This document shows, piece after piece, positions 23,791 through 34,889 of a DNA stretch of 64,000 nt. Source of the stretch: Lentinula raphanica. Lineage: Eukaryota > Basidiomycota > Agaricomycetes > Agaricales > Omphalotaceae. The stretch spans positions 1,116,001-1,180,000 of the forward strand of contig JANVFP010000003.1 in the NCBI GenBank assembly GCA_027919835.1, read 5' to 3'. The notes under the pieces are model-generated. The model saw only the letters and a list, made by a program, of their open reading frames with translations. It was not told the origin of the DNA and searched no databases. Position numbers and translations under genes: made by a program. Position 1 is the first letter of the stretch. Each line of letters begins with the position of its first letter.

Positions 23791-25373
23791 GCATAGTGCG
23801 AATGTCTTGGTGAATCACTAAGATCTCCAGTCTCTCGATATCAGTGCCGGGTTGGCAGCCTTCATCGTATCAGAGCTCATGCACATAATTCGAGAACCCC
23901 TCGTCCGACACTTGCAAGAGATACCAGGTCTCTACCGAGCACAATTGGGAGCGAACTTGGAAGATGTTGATGGTATAAGTCAAAGCCTGTGCTTATCTTA
24001 TCAAACTGTTATCTTCATTCTGGCCGAAATCCGGCATGCTTTGAACTGCCATCGATTCTACCACCGACCTCCACCGACTCGAACTTGTACCAGTCCTCCA
24101 GAGCTCCAAGCTTCAAGGTCAAGATTGGATACTGAAAGACTACTACTAGTATCTCTCTATCACCATCCCTGCATTTGTGAACGACCTGCCCGATCGTCGA
24201 AGCTTTTGACGAAACCTGGCGAAACGAAATATTTATGACTTGCGGAAGTGGGCCATCGCGCTGCGCGCGTGGCATGTACTCGTCCGGAATGTCATTGTTT
24301 CCATTAAACTTCAGATGTACACTATCAACTCTATCTGTTATTTTCTGTCCACTTGGATTCTCAATAAAACATCCTGTGAGATCCTTTGTTTGAAGCCCTG
24401 AAATGTGACTCAGAATTTGAACCTGGATGCAACCTAATCCTGTAAGTTGTATATTCCAAACCAAGCTGAATGACCATTTACACTTCCCAGATTGCAAGGA
24501 CAGTCAAGAGCATTGGCATTGGCATCTGTGTCAAGCAAACAAGATATTGAGAGATGGAGATTTCAATGGTGACTTGAATATTTAAATATTTGAGCTATGT
24601 CTGGGCAGATCAGGATATCTTGATCAGTGATGGAGATATTGAAGTTTAGAATTTGAGAGAACTAATGTAGCAAAGAGATGGGGGTGCCAGGAGAGATGGT
24701 GCAATCTGTTCTAATCTGTTTGAAGAGATGGTTTACACATGAAAGCACTCTGGACATCAGTTGTGGGGAAACCATAGTAAATTTCCTAGCAGGCAAGAGA
24801 CTGCCAGAGAAAGCACTGTCGAGCAGTGTAATTTGAAGGATGCAAGAGTTATGTTGAACGTTGAACGTTGAACGTTGAAGTCGGATTTAGAATCGGAAAG
24901 GCAAAAGAAAACAGAATGAGTCATAGAGTCACGCAGATACAAGTAACGTGATAAAGTCCAAATTGGGCGAAAAAATCCCAATAAGGTGATTTTTCATTGT
25001 CCAAATTGGGCGAAGTTTGACAGCTTTCCCACGCCAAACGGGCTATAGGACGATTCCTTCATTTCATTCCGGACTCGTAATTTGCTGGAGATGCTCTGGA
25101 GTCTGAGGATTTATTTTCCTCCGCTCAAAGATATTTTGTGGATACCTCAACTCGTTAGTGTCAAGAGGTATGAATTCTGCCTTTGGCAGACAAATTTTGT
25201 GGTACAAATGTCAAAGGGTGTCTCTCGATATCAGTGACTTCTTCAGCTGCCAGTGCACGCGGCTCCAGCAAATTTGTCGATTCTGGCCCAAACACGACTG
25301 GGCCCTGACACTCACTGCAAAAAGCAGGTCGTAACTCGTGGCTGATATTTCTTCAACCTTGCTTTCAGGCTGA

Positions 25374-25381
25374 CTTCGCAC
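25374..25381. repeat. hAT target site duplication, left copy
   Basis: CTTCGCAC, identical to the 8 bp directly after the right end at 30504-30511. Eight-bp duplications are characteristic of hAT elements. Confidence 0.92.
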
Positions 25382-25774
25382 TAGTGTTGCCGCAAAGCGA
25401 GGTACCTCCAAAGGTAGTGTTGCCGCAAAGCGAGGTACCTCCAAAGGTGAGGTACCTCAAGTTCGAAATTTTCGAACTCCGCTACCTTAAGGCAGCTTAA
25501 GGTCGGCAACTCGAAATCTGCCTTGAGGTCCATCAGATAATTCTTGATCTCTCCTTCTGACTCAACGACGTTGTCAGTCAATGCCCATTGCCAGATGGTT
25601 ATGCCTACCTCTTTTCGTCGAAACCTCTTTCTTCATCGTAGAAACTTCAGCCACCTCATTGATAATAGTATGCGATGTTTCGCTCCATGGCCAGGGCTAA
25701 TCCAGGGCTCCAAATGTCCGATGTTAGCAATGAAAAGTTTTTTTCCATCCTGTCCTGCACTTGTTGAGCTTCGC

Positions 25775-28700
25775 ATGGGACCAGGTTTTCCTCCCGCTGA
25801 TTTACCTCATACTCCTTTGCATCCTCAATCAACTCAAAGTCATGGACCCTATACCCCGGCCGTACCAGGTCAACCACAACAAATACATCAGTATTACAGT
25901 CCCGGATACATGTCGATGGCACCTCCAGGTCCTTTTCCGATGTATCAAATCCCTTTCCATGCCCCCACTCAACCAGCTCAGCAAGCTCAGTACAATGTTG
26001 CTCAAGCTTCCTTGGCAGACGCTCATCCTCCACCACCTGGAAGATTTCTTCAGCCAGTACAAAATGTGAATGAGCTCGTCACGGCGGCGCGGACTCAAAT
26101 TTCTCAACCCGACAATCCTTCGGATACCGACCGTGAACAAGTCGGAGGTACTCGCAAAAGACGTACGCGTGGTAATGGAACTACACACCGGGCACGGCGC
26201 GCACGTTTGGACGAAAACGGTGTTGCGGCTTCAAACACTATGACTTCCTCGGTGTCGGGTAACGCTACAGCTCCTGCCCCTGCCGCTGCTTCAAGTAACG
26301 CCGCTACGGCTTCAGTTACTGCAGACACCTGTGGTGTTGGTTCTATCCCAGCCCATAGCCGTAGATCTGCATCACCGAGTAAAAATCCAGTACTGAGCTC
26401 GAAGATATTCCATTCAAAACTGAAGACTCGGAGCGATAAGAAGAGATCGAGTCATATCGCATCTGACATCTGGTTCAATACATGTCCCTGCGAATCAAAG
26501 AATCGACCACCGACACCTATTCAAGTTAGTGGAAATAGGACCAAAATACGACCTCGTCTCCATGAAGTACTATATCTTGCATGCCGCTTCTGCATGTAAG
26601 TTCCGAATTCTCCTGTGCTTGAGTGAAATGGCTTACAATATGATGATCTAGTGCTCATGGAGATTGGCATGCTTGGAAGAACGCCAATGGTCAGACGGAG
26701 ACCATACGGGATCACCTTCAAAATGAACACTGGGAGGAATATCGCCAGGCCGTTCTGTCTGAGCAACTCAAGGGCTGGGAAACCATTGGCAATCAGTCTC
26801 GCGATAACTCTTCGACCCAGAACGAACCATTTTCGCTTGACACCTTCCATGAAAAAGTCATTCGTTGGGTTGCTGTAGATGATCAAGTATGTGAATGTTT
26901 CCTATCACCGTATTCGTCCATGTGCCAATGCTCAACATGCTTTTCAGTCAATAAACGTGATAGACTGTCGAGAGCTTCGGGACATGCTCCTTTATATAGG
27001 GAATAACCTGCGTGAACGTGATATACCCCACCGTACCCGGCTAAGAGAGCTGATTCTGGAGCGGTATAAATGTCATTGGAAAGAGATTACCTCAGAGATG
27101 AAGGTAAGTCAGTGTCACTTCTCGTACTATATTGACGCTGATGAGAGATACACAGGCATCACTTGGCCGGATATCATTTACCTCAGATATGTGGTCTAAC
27201 AGCGTTTTGAAGGGATTCATGGCTATCACTGCGCATTACATGATCAAGGATCCAAACGGCCGTCTTGTTATGAAATCACGCTTGATTGCTTTTCGTGAAG
27301 TTCATGGCAGCCACGATGGCCCAAATATGGCGCGAAGCTTCGTACAAGTTTTGGATGAGTATGGTATCGCTGACCGGGTATGAAATTGAGCTTGGTTTTC
27401 CGATCACATCTTCTGATATCATAGTACAGGTTGGTCAAATCACACTCGACAATGCTTCGAATAATAACACCATGATGTCTTCAATCGAAACCAAGCTTGC
27501 TGCACGCAATATCCGTTTTGACCGCAACGGGAATCAAGTTCGGTAGGTAATCTCACTCATCGTGTTAAGTCATCTCCTGATTATCTGGTCTCAGTTGCTT
27601 CCCTCATGTCATCAACATTGCTGTGAAGACCGGTCTCTCTGTGGTCACCACGCTTCCTCCTCTCCAAAATGGAAATACTGACGACGATGGTGTATCTGCT
27701 GACGAAATCTCTGCTACTCCTTTCGATAACCCAATCAACTCAGAGGAATATCGGGATGCTCTCGCAAGTGATCTTATTTCAAGAGTACGGCATGTCGTGA
27801 ATCTCTGCCGAGCATCAGGTAATCGTCGCGAGGATTTTCGCAACACTGTACTGTCTATGCGCGAAGAAATTCAGAAAGCTTCTGTCGAGAGATCTCAGGA
27901 TAACGGAGGAAACATTATAGGTGACGCACCTGGATGTGACGACGATGTTCTCCTCAACCGGGTGGTTGTTCTTCTGCGTGATGTAGACACTCGTTGGTCA
28001 TCCACTTTTTTCATGGTTGACCGTTTTCTTGAATTGTATCCGGTACGTACTAAGTACTTTACTGAGCTACAGATTGCTTCTCTAATCCTTCCTCAAGGCC
28101 ATCCGTCGATTCATACAAAACGATCCCAAGCTTTCTGATGATGAACTATTCACTTCTGTTGAGCTTCAAGTTCTCAATGACATCCGAGATTTTCTCTACA
28201 CTTTTCATTCGATCCAGGAGTTGGCCTCCGCGGAGAAAACTCCAACATTATCAATTGTTCTTCCACTTTATGAAGGTCTTATCGAGTGCCTTGGGCTCTT
28301 GAAATTCTCGCTCCCAAATCTTTCACATGTAATTGAAATTTCGCTCGAGAAACTTCATGAATACATTGGAAAAGCACGGTTAACCCATATATATGGGCTA
28401 GCAATGGGTATGCTTTTGTCCTAGTATCAGCGCTTTCAAACTGTCTGATAAATTATGCAGTAACCAACCCAACAACAAAGCTTGACTGGATCCGTGACAA
28501 CTGGCTTAGGGACGATCGAGAACAAGCTCGCAATGCACTGAAAAATGCGGTATGTACTATGACATCTTCACTGAGGTAGCTTTTTGTATTGACGGACACG
28601 AATAGATGCTCGAATACCGTCAAACGATGACTTCAACAGTAACCTCAACCTTATCGGTCACTCGACAACCTGTACCAGGTCCTGTTTCGTCAGCGGCGCG

Positions 28701-29310
28701 TGCTCAAGGTGCTGGAATGCTTGCCATGCATCAACTCAAGAGATCTTTGGCCCGAACATCGAGTTCGTCATCTGTTGGCTCAAGCTCCTCAACCCCGGAG
28801 GTCATTGAGTTAGCACCTTCCAACGAAGAGCTTGTCAAAGAAGAGCTTCGAAACTGGCTCGATGCGGGCGTTTTGATAAGCCCAGAGGAATTAGCAAACT
28901 TCGACATTGTTCGCTTTTGGGACCTCGTAAGTATGTTTGATTCTTTATGTCGCCTATACTGAGCAACAACATAGAACCAACACAAGTATCCATGCCTCTT
29001 CCGCATTGCTCTCGATGTACTTCCAGTACAAGCATCAGCCGTGCCTTGCGAGCGTGTTTTCTCCTCTGGAAAAGAGACTGATACTCTACGTCGCTCGCAA
29101 TTGTCTTCGGAAATGATGGAAGTGCTACAGTTCTTGAAGCATATATATCATTCGGATCGCCTTGACTTCACAAACTCATGGATCGCACGGGCTGATGAAG
29201 ATGAAGACAGATCCACGGTGCTTGACGTCGATGTTGATTCTTCAGTAGTCCACTCAATCCTTGCCTCGGGCAATGTTCATGAGCTTTGTCAATCATCAGA
29301 ATTAGTGTAG
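25775..29310 (+). CDS. hAT-family transposase
   Basis: Cut-and-paste transposase that binds the element ends. The N-terminus is rich in Pro, Gln and Tyr (from MGPGFPPADL to about residue 110), followed by a basic KRRTRG stretch. A BED-type zinc finger is split by an intron: ACRFC, then DWHAWKNANG and IRDHLQNEH. The RNase H-like core has TSDMWSN (first Asp), TLDNASNN (second Asp), a CFPHVINIAV segment and DVDTRWSSTFFMV. The C-terminal dimerisation region has LPVQASAVPCERVFSSGK with the catalytic Glu, then LRRSQLSSEMMEVLQFLKH. All exons are open and join through introns of normal size, so the protein looks intact. The true start is uncertain: the same frame is open upstream with an ATG near 25595. 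Confidence 0.88.
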
Positions 29311-29447
29311 CAAGGTACTCGATACTACTATAATAGCTATATCCTATTACAGATCGTCTGAACAAAACTTGAATGAACATCTGAACTTTGAAGAACATGA
29401 GAAAAATTCCGTCGGATAGTACAAAAATCACTTCGTTTGTCTCTTCC

Positions 29448-30223
29448 ATGTCCACACTCAAACGGACGAACGACACATTTTATATTGACTCTCCTTCTTC
29501 AAAAAGGGTCTCATTAGGCAAGAGCACTCAACGAAAGCCACTGGGCACATTTGCGTGAGTTTCACTTTCTACTTTGCAGTATGTCTCTCACTCCTGCCAC
29601 AGCAACGGTCACACACACCTTCCTCCAACTCCGTTGTCCACTTCAAAGGTCAAAAAAGAATACTACTCTGCTATCAACAAGGGGCCCGAACCTGCTGAGA
29701 GCAAAGAGCCAGAGGAAGAGGAGGAGCCCGAGAGTCAGTTACCTATCAATGGTGTGTAGGCTCAATCTCAAGGATGTCAATGTTTCTAACTGCGCTTTAC
29801 ACATGAAAAGAACGTGCTCAGATTCAACGGAACTTACGCCAAGAGTACGATGAGCTCATGCTGGCTTTCAAGAAACAGTCGTATGAAATCAAAACTCTCG
29901 AGAACAGGGTCCAAATCACTGAGGCGCAGCTTGCTTCGAGCCAAGAGCAGCTTCAACTACTTGGAACGAGTCGGCAGGAGTTGATAGATGATATTCAAAC
30001 GAAACAGCAGAAGTTCAATCAGACAGAACTACGCTTGCGGGTGGAGCGTGACTGTTCAAGGAATGACTTGGCTTCAGTGGAGGCAGAGAGGGATAGAGCA
30101 GCTTTGGAACGTGACACAGCACAAAGGGCAGCCAGCAAAGCAGAGGAGGAGCTACAGGAATATCGAGAGTTCTTTGCTTTGCAAGGGAGGCTTCTCACTA
30201 AAAGTCGCACTCGTTCTCATTAG
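29448..30223 (+). CDS. Coiled-coil passenger protein inside the hAT element
   Basis: A second gene between the transposase stop and the right terminal repeat, same strand. Exon 1 (from ATG 29448) reads MSTLKRTNDTFYIDSPSSKR; a 48-bp intron (29555-29602) leads to HTHLPPTPLSTSKVKKEYY and an acidic PEEEEEPE stretch. A second intron of about 60 bp leads to one long heptad-rich helix (LRQEYDELMLAFKKQ, ENRVQITEAQLASSQEQLQL, VERDCSRNDLASVEAERDR) that ends at 30223. The total is about 200 aa. There is no enzyme motif. The basic and acidic N-terminus plus long coiled coil suggests a self-assembling or partner-binding protein. Its role is unknown to me. It could be an accessory factor for transposition or a captured host gene. 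Confidence 0.72.
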
Positions 30224-30481
30224 AATCCAGTACATTTGAATATCTTATGCTACATTTTGTAACCAAACTGGTACTTCTCCAAAGAGACTGACTGGCGACA
30301 CTCAACCTCTAACTATTAAGGCTTTACTTAGTCTGCTACACCTCTACAGTAACTCAGTGCTGACTGCCGCTGTGCCGCTGCCATGGACATCAAACCGAGA
30401 TCAATGACCTTGAGTTGAGCTTCGAAAAATTGGCCTTAAGGCACCTTAAGGCATAACCATTCACACCTCACGCCGCACTTG

Positions 30482-30511
30482 ACCTCGCTTTGCGGCAACA
30501 CTACTTCGCAC
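30482..30511 (-). repeat. hAT right terminal inverted repeat and target duplication
   Basis: 30482-30503 is the exact reverse complement of the left 22 bp. 30504-30511 is CTTCGCAC, the right copy of the target duplication. Confidence 0.92.
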
Positions 30512-31792
30512 TACGCCTTCCATGCATGATTTGCCACCGGTTGCTGTTCTCAAGTTCGGACGCGCGATCTGATAGCACATCTTTCGGTGTGTATGGCCCC
30601 AAGCTACTATACGAATGATGCTCACCAATAAATAAGCTTAAAGCTACGAAAAATACTGATACTTGTCACGTTGACTTGGTGCTGCATTGGAATGGGTGGA
30701 ATCGTGATTGACATCAAGGATGAGATACGGCCGCCACCACGAGTTCTACCATGAATATCAATGTCATTGATATCTCATTCACTCATACGCGCCTACTACT
30801 GTAGGCTATCGTTCGGTACTCACTGGATGACTTACAACTGCTCTGTTTTTTTTCGGAAACTAGGGGAGACCTGGGGAGACTCGGTCGGGTGCCCCTGTTA
30901 ACTACCGAGACCTAGCGACGTCCTTAGTCGGGACCTTACATAAAACATGGCCCCGCCGCCCAACTGGCAATGCAGGAGGCTGCAGGCCCTGGCTAGCGTT
31001 GTATAGGGTGCCTGGAGCAAGTTGCGGGACTTCAATTGATGTATTCATTTTATTGTTCTTGATTAGCACGCTGATTTCCAAGTAGCCAACCTTTCATCGT
31101 CACCAGTCGTCACCCAGGGGCCAGCCCTGTGCCACCAGGCGCCTCTTCCAAGCAGTTCCCCGGACCCCAATCCCATTCCTTCCCAAATTACCCTTTTATC
31201 AACATGCTTAAAGCTCCGCCTATCTGATTCATAGTTCTGTGACTTCTGTCTTACATGTTCGCATGTGGTCGCATGTGGTCATGCAAGCGAGAAAGCAAGA
31301 AACATCTAGGCTGTAAGATATTCGGACTTGGGCACCTTAGACTCCTCGTGTTGCAGGTACGGATAATGCATCGTTGTTCTCTGTAGTGCTAACACTCCTC
31401 TTCAAGTTGAGTCCTCAGGCATTCGATCATCACTCGGACATGTATGTACATACACTTGTTCTCTTCTGGTCCCCGTCGGCCAAGCTCCAAAGGTTGATGC
31501 GCTGCGGCGCCTTGTTGTAAAATGCGAATGCATTGATCTCATCTGGCTTAGCTTTGCGCGCTCTACGAACTCAGCACCGGAGCGATTTGCTTATCACGCT
31601 AGATCACAACTGCATAGCAATATTTTCTATCAGACTGTTCCCTTCCTGATTTGTACTGATATCCAAGCGGATATTGCATATAAGTAATGATAAATGAGGG
31701 GTTTCAAGGAAGGCCAGAACTTTCACGCCATTCCTACTAGGTATGTCTCCTGTTGCTCGTTCAAACTGCCCAACCACTGACCCATTGCAGTG
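30512..31792. other. Spacer between the hAT element and the P450 gene
   Basis: No gene is supported. It contains a tandem GCATGTGGTC pair near 31261 and, at 31679-31684, a TATAAG about 110 bp upstream of the P450 start that could serve as its TATA element. Confidence 0.45.
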
Positions 31793-34040
31793 ATGAATAT
31801 CTCTTCTTTCGCTGGCATCTTTGCTGTTATTCTACTGTTCATTCGAACAGTAATCAACGCTTGGAACCGTAGAGCGCTCCCGCCAGGTCCTCGTGGATTG
31901 CCTATCTTGGGAAATGTCCTCCAACTTGAAGCGTCACAACCATTGTGGTACACTTTTGATAAGCTGAAATCTCAATACGGTGTGTAGGCCGCCACATTTT
32001 GTGTGAGATATTCGCTGACGATCTTCGTACTCTACACCTCGATACTGAAAGGCCCGATTGTATACTTAAACTTGGCAGGGAAGGACGTCGTGATTCTTAC
32101 CACTAAAGTCGCAGCTACGGAACTCCTGGAGCGTCGTTCTGCCATCTATTCAGATAGGCCAGTGAACATTGTAGCCAAACATCTCGGTTCCGAGCTTGCT
32201 ATGCCGTTCGCTCCATACGGAAAATTGTACGTGAGGTTTTTCTCGCAGGAACTATGGATACCACTTTTGTTACTGATGTCTGTTATAGGTGGCAGACCAT
32301 ACGACGTGCTGGCCATGCTGTTTTGAATACACGAGTCAGCACAGAATATAACCCACTTCAGGTCGAAGAAGCAATCATCTTAGCTCATGGTCTGCTACAT
32401 GACAACTCCCGCCCTCTGATCGCAAAGATTAATAGGTATGAACTTGAATATCATACTTTCCTCCGCTCCTCATCTCATTGCCCTAGCTCTGCGTCGACTA
32501 TCATTTCCGTCATTTATGGCAAGCGAACTCTCTCTTCTGTGCGGGCAGAGAAAGTAGTCGATGGTTTACCACAAGCTCAATCATCAAATAGGCCTGAGTC
32601 CCCTGATACGCTACAACTTACTTCAGATCCTCTTGAAACTCTCAGTAACATTGCACATCGATTCACCAGTGCCGTGGTGCCGGGGGCCCATTTCGTGGAC
32701 TTCATGCCGATACTAGATCGTCTGCCTTTAGCGATTGCAAAATGGAAAAGGGAGGCGCAAAGGGACTTCCAGCGCATCACCGAAAGATTTGAAAACTACT
32801 TCAATGATGCGGTGAGTTCGTGCTATGATTCATGGCATTGAGTTTTGAATGCTGAATATTTTTTTGGACAGGTCAAGAACGGCCAACATCGGGCAAGTCT
32901 TTGCTTGAAACTAGCGGATGAACAGGGTGCAAGTGGATTAAGTGATCTAGAGAATGCATGGGTCGCTGGTTCCCTTTCGTATGTGGTGTTCACACCAACT
33001 CAAAGGAATTTTCTGACATAGAGCCAAAAGTGTTGCAGCTCTAGAAACTGTGCGTTCAATCAATGTACGCTAGAATTCTTGAATGATCTCAATTTTGCAA
33101 CCAGACTAGCACTACCTTATCGTACTTCCTCTACGCCATGACGCTCCATCCGGAAGTTCAAAGGGAAGCCCAACTGGAAATAGACCGCGTCGTGGGGAGA
33201 TCAAGAAACCCGACTTTCGCTGATATGAAACACCTCCCATACATTAGGGCAATCGTTAAAGAGGTTTGTTTCAAGGCTGTCCCAGTGAAGATATTTGAAT
33301 CTGACTCTGCGTCACTCGAATTTTTTAGGTTCTAAGATGGCAACCTGCAGTACCATTGGCGGTACCTCATACTGTGATGGAGGTGAGCGATAGGTCTGCC
33401 TGGTATCAGTTCTTCGTTGAACATTGTCTCCTTCAGGATGACTGGTACGAAGGTTATTTGATCCCCAAGGGCACCTTGTGTATTCCAAATATATGGAAAG
33501 TCCACTCATTCTTGGACTTCAAATGGAGGAAATCTGATTGGTTTTCTTTCCAGGTCTATCAACCGCGACAAGAAAATATACGGACCTGATGCTAACGAGT
33601 TTCGACCAGAACGATTCTTACGACAGTCTGAGAAGGGACCTGGTTTCGAACTTCGACCCGAGTACGAAAACGAAGATGGACATTGCGGGTATGGGTTTGG
33701 GAGGAGGTATGAATGTCTCTCTCTCGCTCTATGATCATCCATAACACTGAAGAATCACAGAGTCTGTGTGGGACGTCATGTCGCTGACAATGCATTGTTC
33801 ATCGACATATGCACAATTCTTTGGGTTCTGCGCATTGAACGTGCGCCGGCGACATCTATCAACCTCGCAGCTAATAGGCAAGGGTCGAGCAAAGATATTC
33901 TCAAGTAAGAGTTTTCTTTTAAGTGTTCTGTGGCCTGGCTAATCTCGTCCACAAGTTCTATTCCAGAATTTCAATGTCAATTCTTTGCGCGATCTTCAGA
34001 ATCCGAGGGGCTACTTCAATGTTTACGAGACGAGATATAA
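31793..34040 (+). CDS. Cytochrome P450 monooxygenase
   Basis: Membrane-bound heme-thiolate monooxygenase of the large basidiomycete microsomal set. N-terminal anchor: MNISSFAGIFAVILLFIRTV, followed by the proline hinge LPPGPRGLPILGNVLQL. The I-helix reads AALETTSTTLSYFLYAMTLH across two introns, and its AxxET keeps the acid-Thr pair although the usual Gly is Ala. The ExxR motif is KEVLRWQPAVPLAVPH, split by an intron. The PERF-type motif is EFRPERFL, and the heme loop GYGFGRRVCVGRHVAD contains the Cys ligand. After a final 51-bp intron that removes an in-frame TAA, the C-terminus reads NSIPEFQCQFFARSSESEG. All motifs are present, so it is probably functional. The CYP family and substrate cannot be assigned; it resembles O-methylsterigmatocystin oxidoreductase-like fungal P450s. 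Confidence 0.9.
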
Positions 34041-34202
34041 TTACCAAAATGTGTAAATTTCTTAGGTCAAAGCGTATCGAGGAATGTACAATTTACTCTG
34101 TCGCAACTATGTACATTCTTTAGATCACATTGGATCTGCTTCGCCCATCACTCACGGATGAACTATCATTTAGATTGCAAGCGAAACTAACAACAAAAAA
34201 AC

Positions 34203-34656
34203 TAGTGCTGGGTAAAATTCAACTTCTGGCAGTAAAAAATGTAAGGGTCCTGCGAGGACCATTGTAAGGCTTTTTTTACAGTGTAAGTTTGTAAAAAATC
34301 GCGCGCGCAGCGCGGAAAATTTTACAGGTTTTTTACAAATTTTACATGTAAAATATGGATGTAAATAATGTAAATTTGTGTGTCAAGTATGTCAGTCCAC
34401 AGTGGACTACCTCCTGCATTGACCTGAGTCCCTTGAGTTCATTGTCATCCATAGCTACCCTTTTTGGCTGATGATCTGCTGGTGATTCATGCACCTTGAT
34501 AGCGGCACAGCCTGCCCTGAGCTAGGTATATGATGAATATTTACAGGTATTTTACAGGACAATTTGGGGGGTTTCAGTAAAAAATGTAAATTTACATGTA
34601 AAAAACCTGTAAAAAATGGATTTGTAATTTACAAGCTTTACATTTACCCAGCACTA
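34203..34656. mobile_element. hAT-type MITE, 454 bp
   Basis: The inverted ends TAGTGCTGGGTAAA (34203 on) and TTTACCCAGCACTA (ending 34656) match over 14 bp. The flanking 8 bp are AAAAAAAC and AAAAAACC, a near-perfect target duplication in an A-run. There is no coding capacity. Both halves are packed with TGTAAA/TTTACA motifs, including the palindrome TTTTACATGTAAAA near 34337. The ends differ from those of the 25 kb hAT element, so another hAT family would have mobilised it. Confidence 0.78.
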
Positions 34657-34685
34657 AAAAAACCATCATATATCAGTTATGGATA

Positions 34686-34756
34686 ACCCCGGCGGGACTC
34701 GAACCCGCAACCTCCAGATTAGAAGTCTGACGTCATAACCATTAGACAACGGGGGC
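34686..34756 (-). tRNA. tRNA-Arg(TCT)
   Basis: Minus strand: acceptor GCCCCCG, D-arm GTCTAATGGTTATGAC, anticodon arm TCAGACTTCTAATCTGG with anticodon TCT, and T-arm GCGGGTTCGAGTCCCGC. The second acceptor pair is mismatched (C2/T71) and the first is a G-U wobble, unlike a textbook stem, but the other arms pair well. No intron. Confidence 0.88.
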
Positions 34757-34889
34757 TTCTGTTGCAGACGATCTATACTCAACCTCGACTATCGTATGCA
34801 TTTCCAAACAGCAAGTCCTTCCACGTTCTCGCTCGAAATGCTCTCGAGTCTCAGCTATCAACGTCAACGTTACGACGCTCAAGTCGAAG

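Larger units (their letters stand above)
21822..25373. other. Gene-poor, repeat-rich stretch
   Basis: No complete gene is supported over 3.5 kb. It holds a dispersed repeat (22869-23020), a decayed coding relic with a family-specific leader (23190-23790), a 17-nt direct repeat (23830-23846 and 25220-25236), and short A/T-rich direct repeats such as GTCCAAATTGGGCGA (twice near 24955-25015) and tandem GTTGAAC units near 24853. A 160-aa open frame at 24015-24497 (-) has no recognisable domain. Confidence 0.5.
25382..30503 (+). mobile_element. Complete hAT DNA transposon, about 5.1 kb
   Basis: It is bounded by perfect 22-bp terminal inverted repeats starting TAGTGTTGCCGC (25382-25403 and reversed at 30482-30503) and by an exact 8-bp target duplication. 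Subterminal CCTTAAGG motifs lie inside both ends (near 25487-25502 and 30432-30450), likely transposase-binding sites. The first 33 bp of the left end are tandemly repeated (25382-25414, 25415-25447). The element carries an intron-bearing hAT transposase and a second gene for a coiled-coil protein. The perfect ends and open frames suggest recent arrival and possible activity. Confidence 0.93.

Noticed and set aside
24015..24497. 160-aa minus-strand open frame
   Set aside because: No recognisable domain, signal, repeat or neighbouring exon; kept only as a note within the gene-poor stretch.
25382..34656. The MITE at 34.2 kb as a deletion derivative of the 25.4 kb hAT element
   Set aside because: Beyond TAGTG the ends differ (TGTTGCCGC versus CTGGGTAAA) and the subterminal motifs are unrelated.
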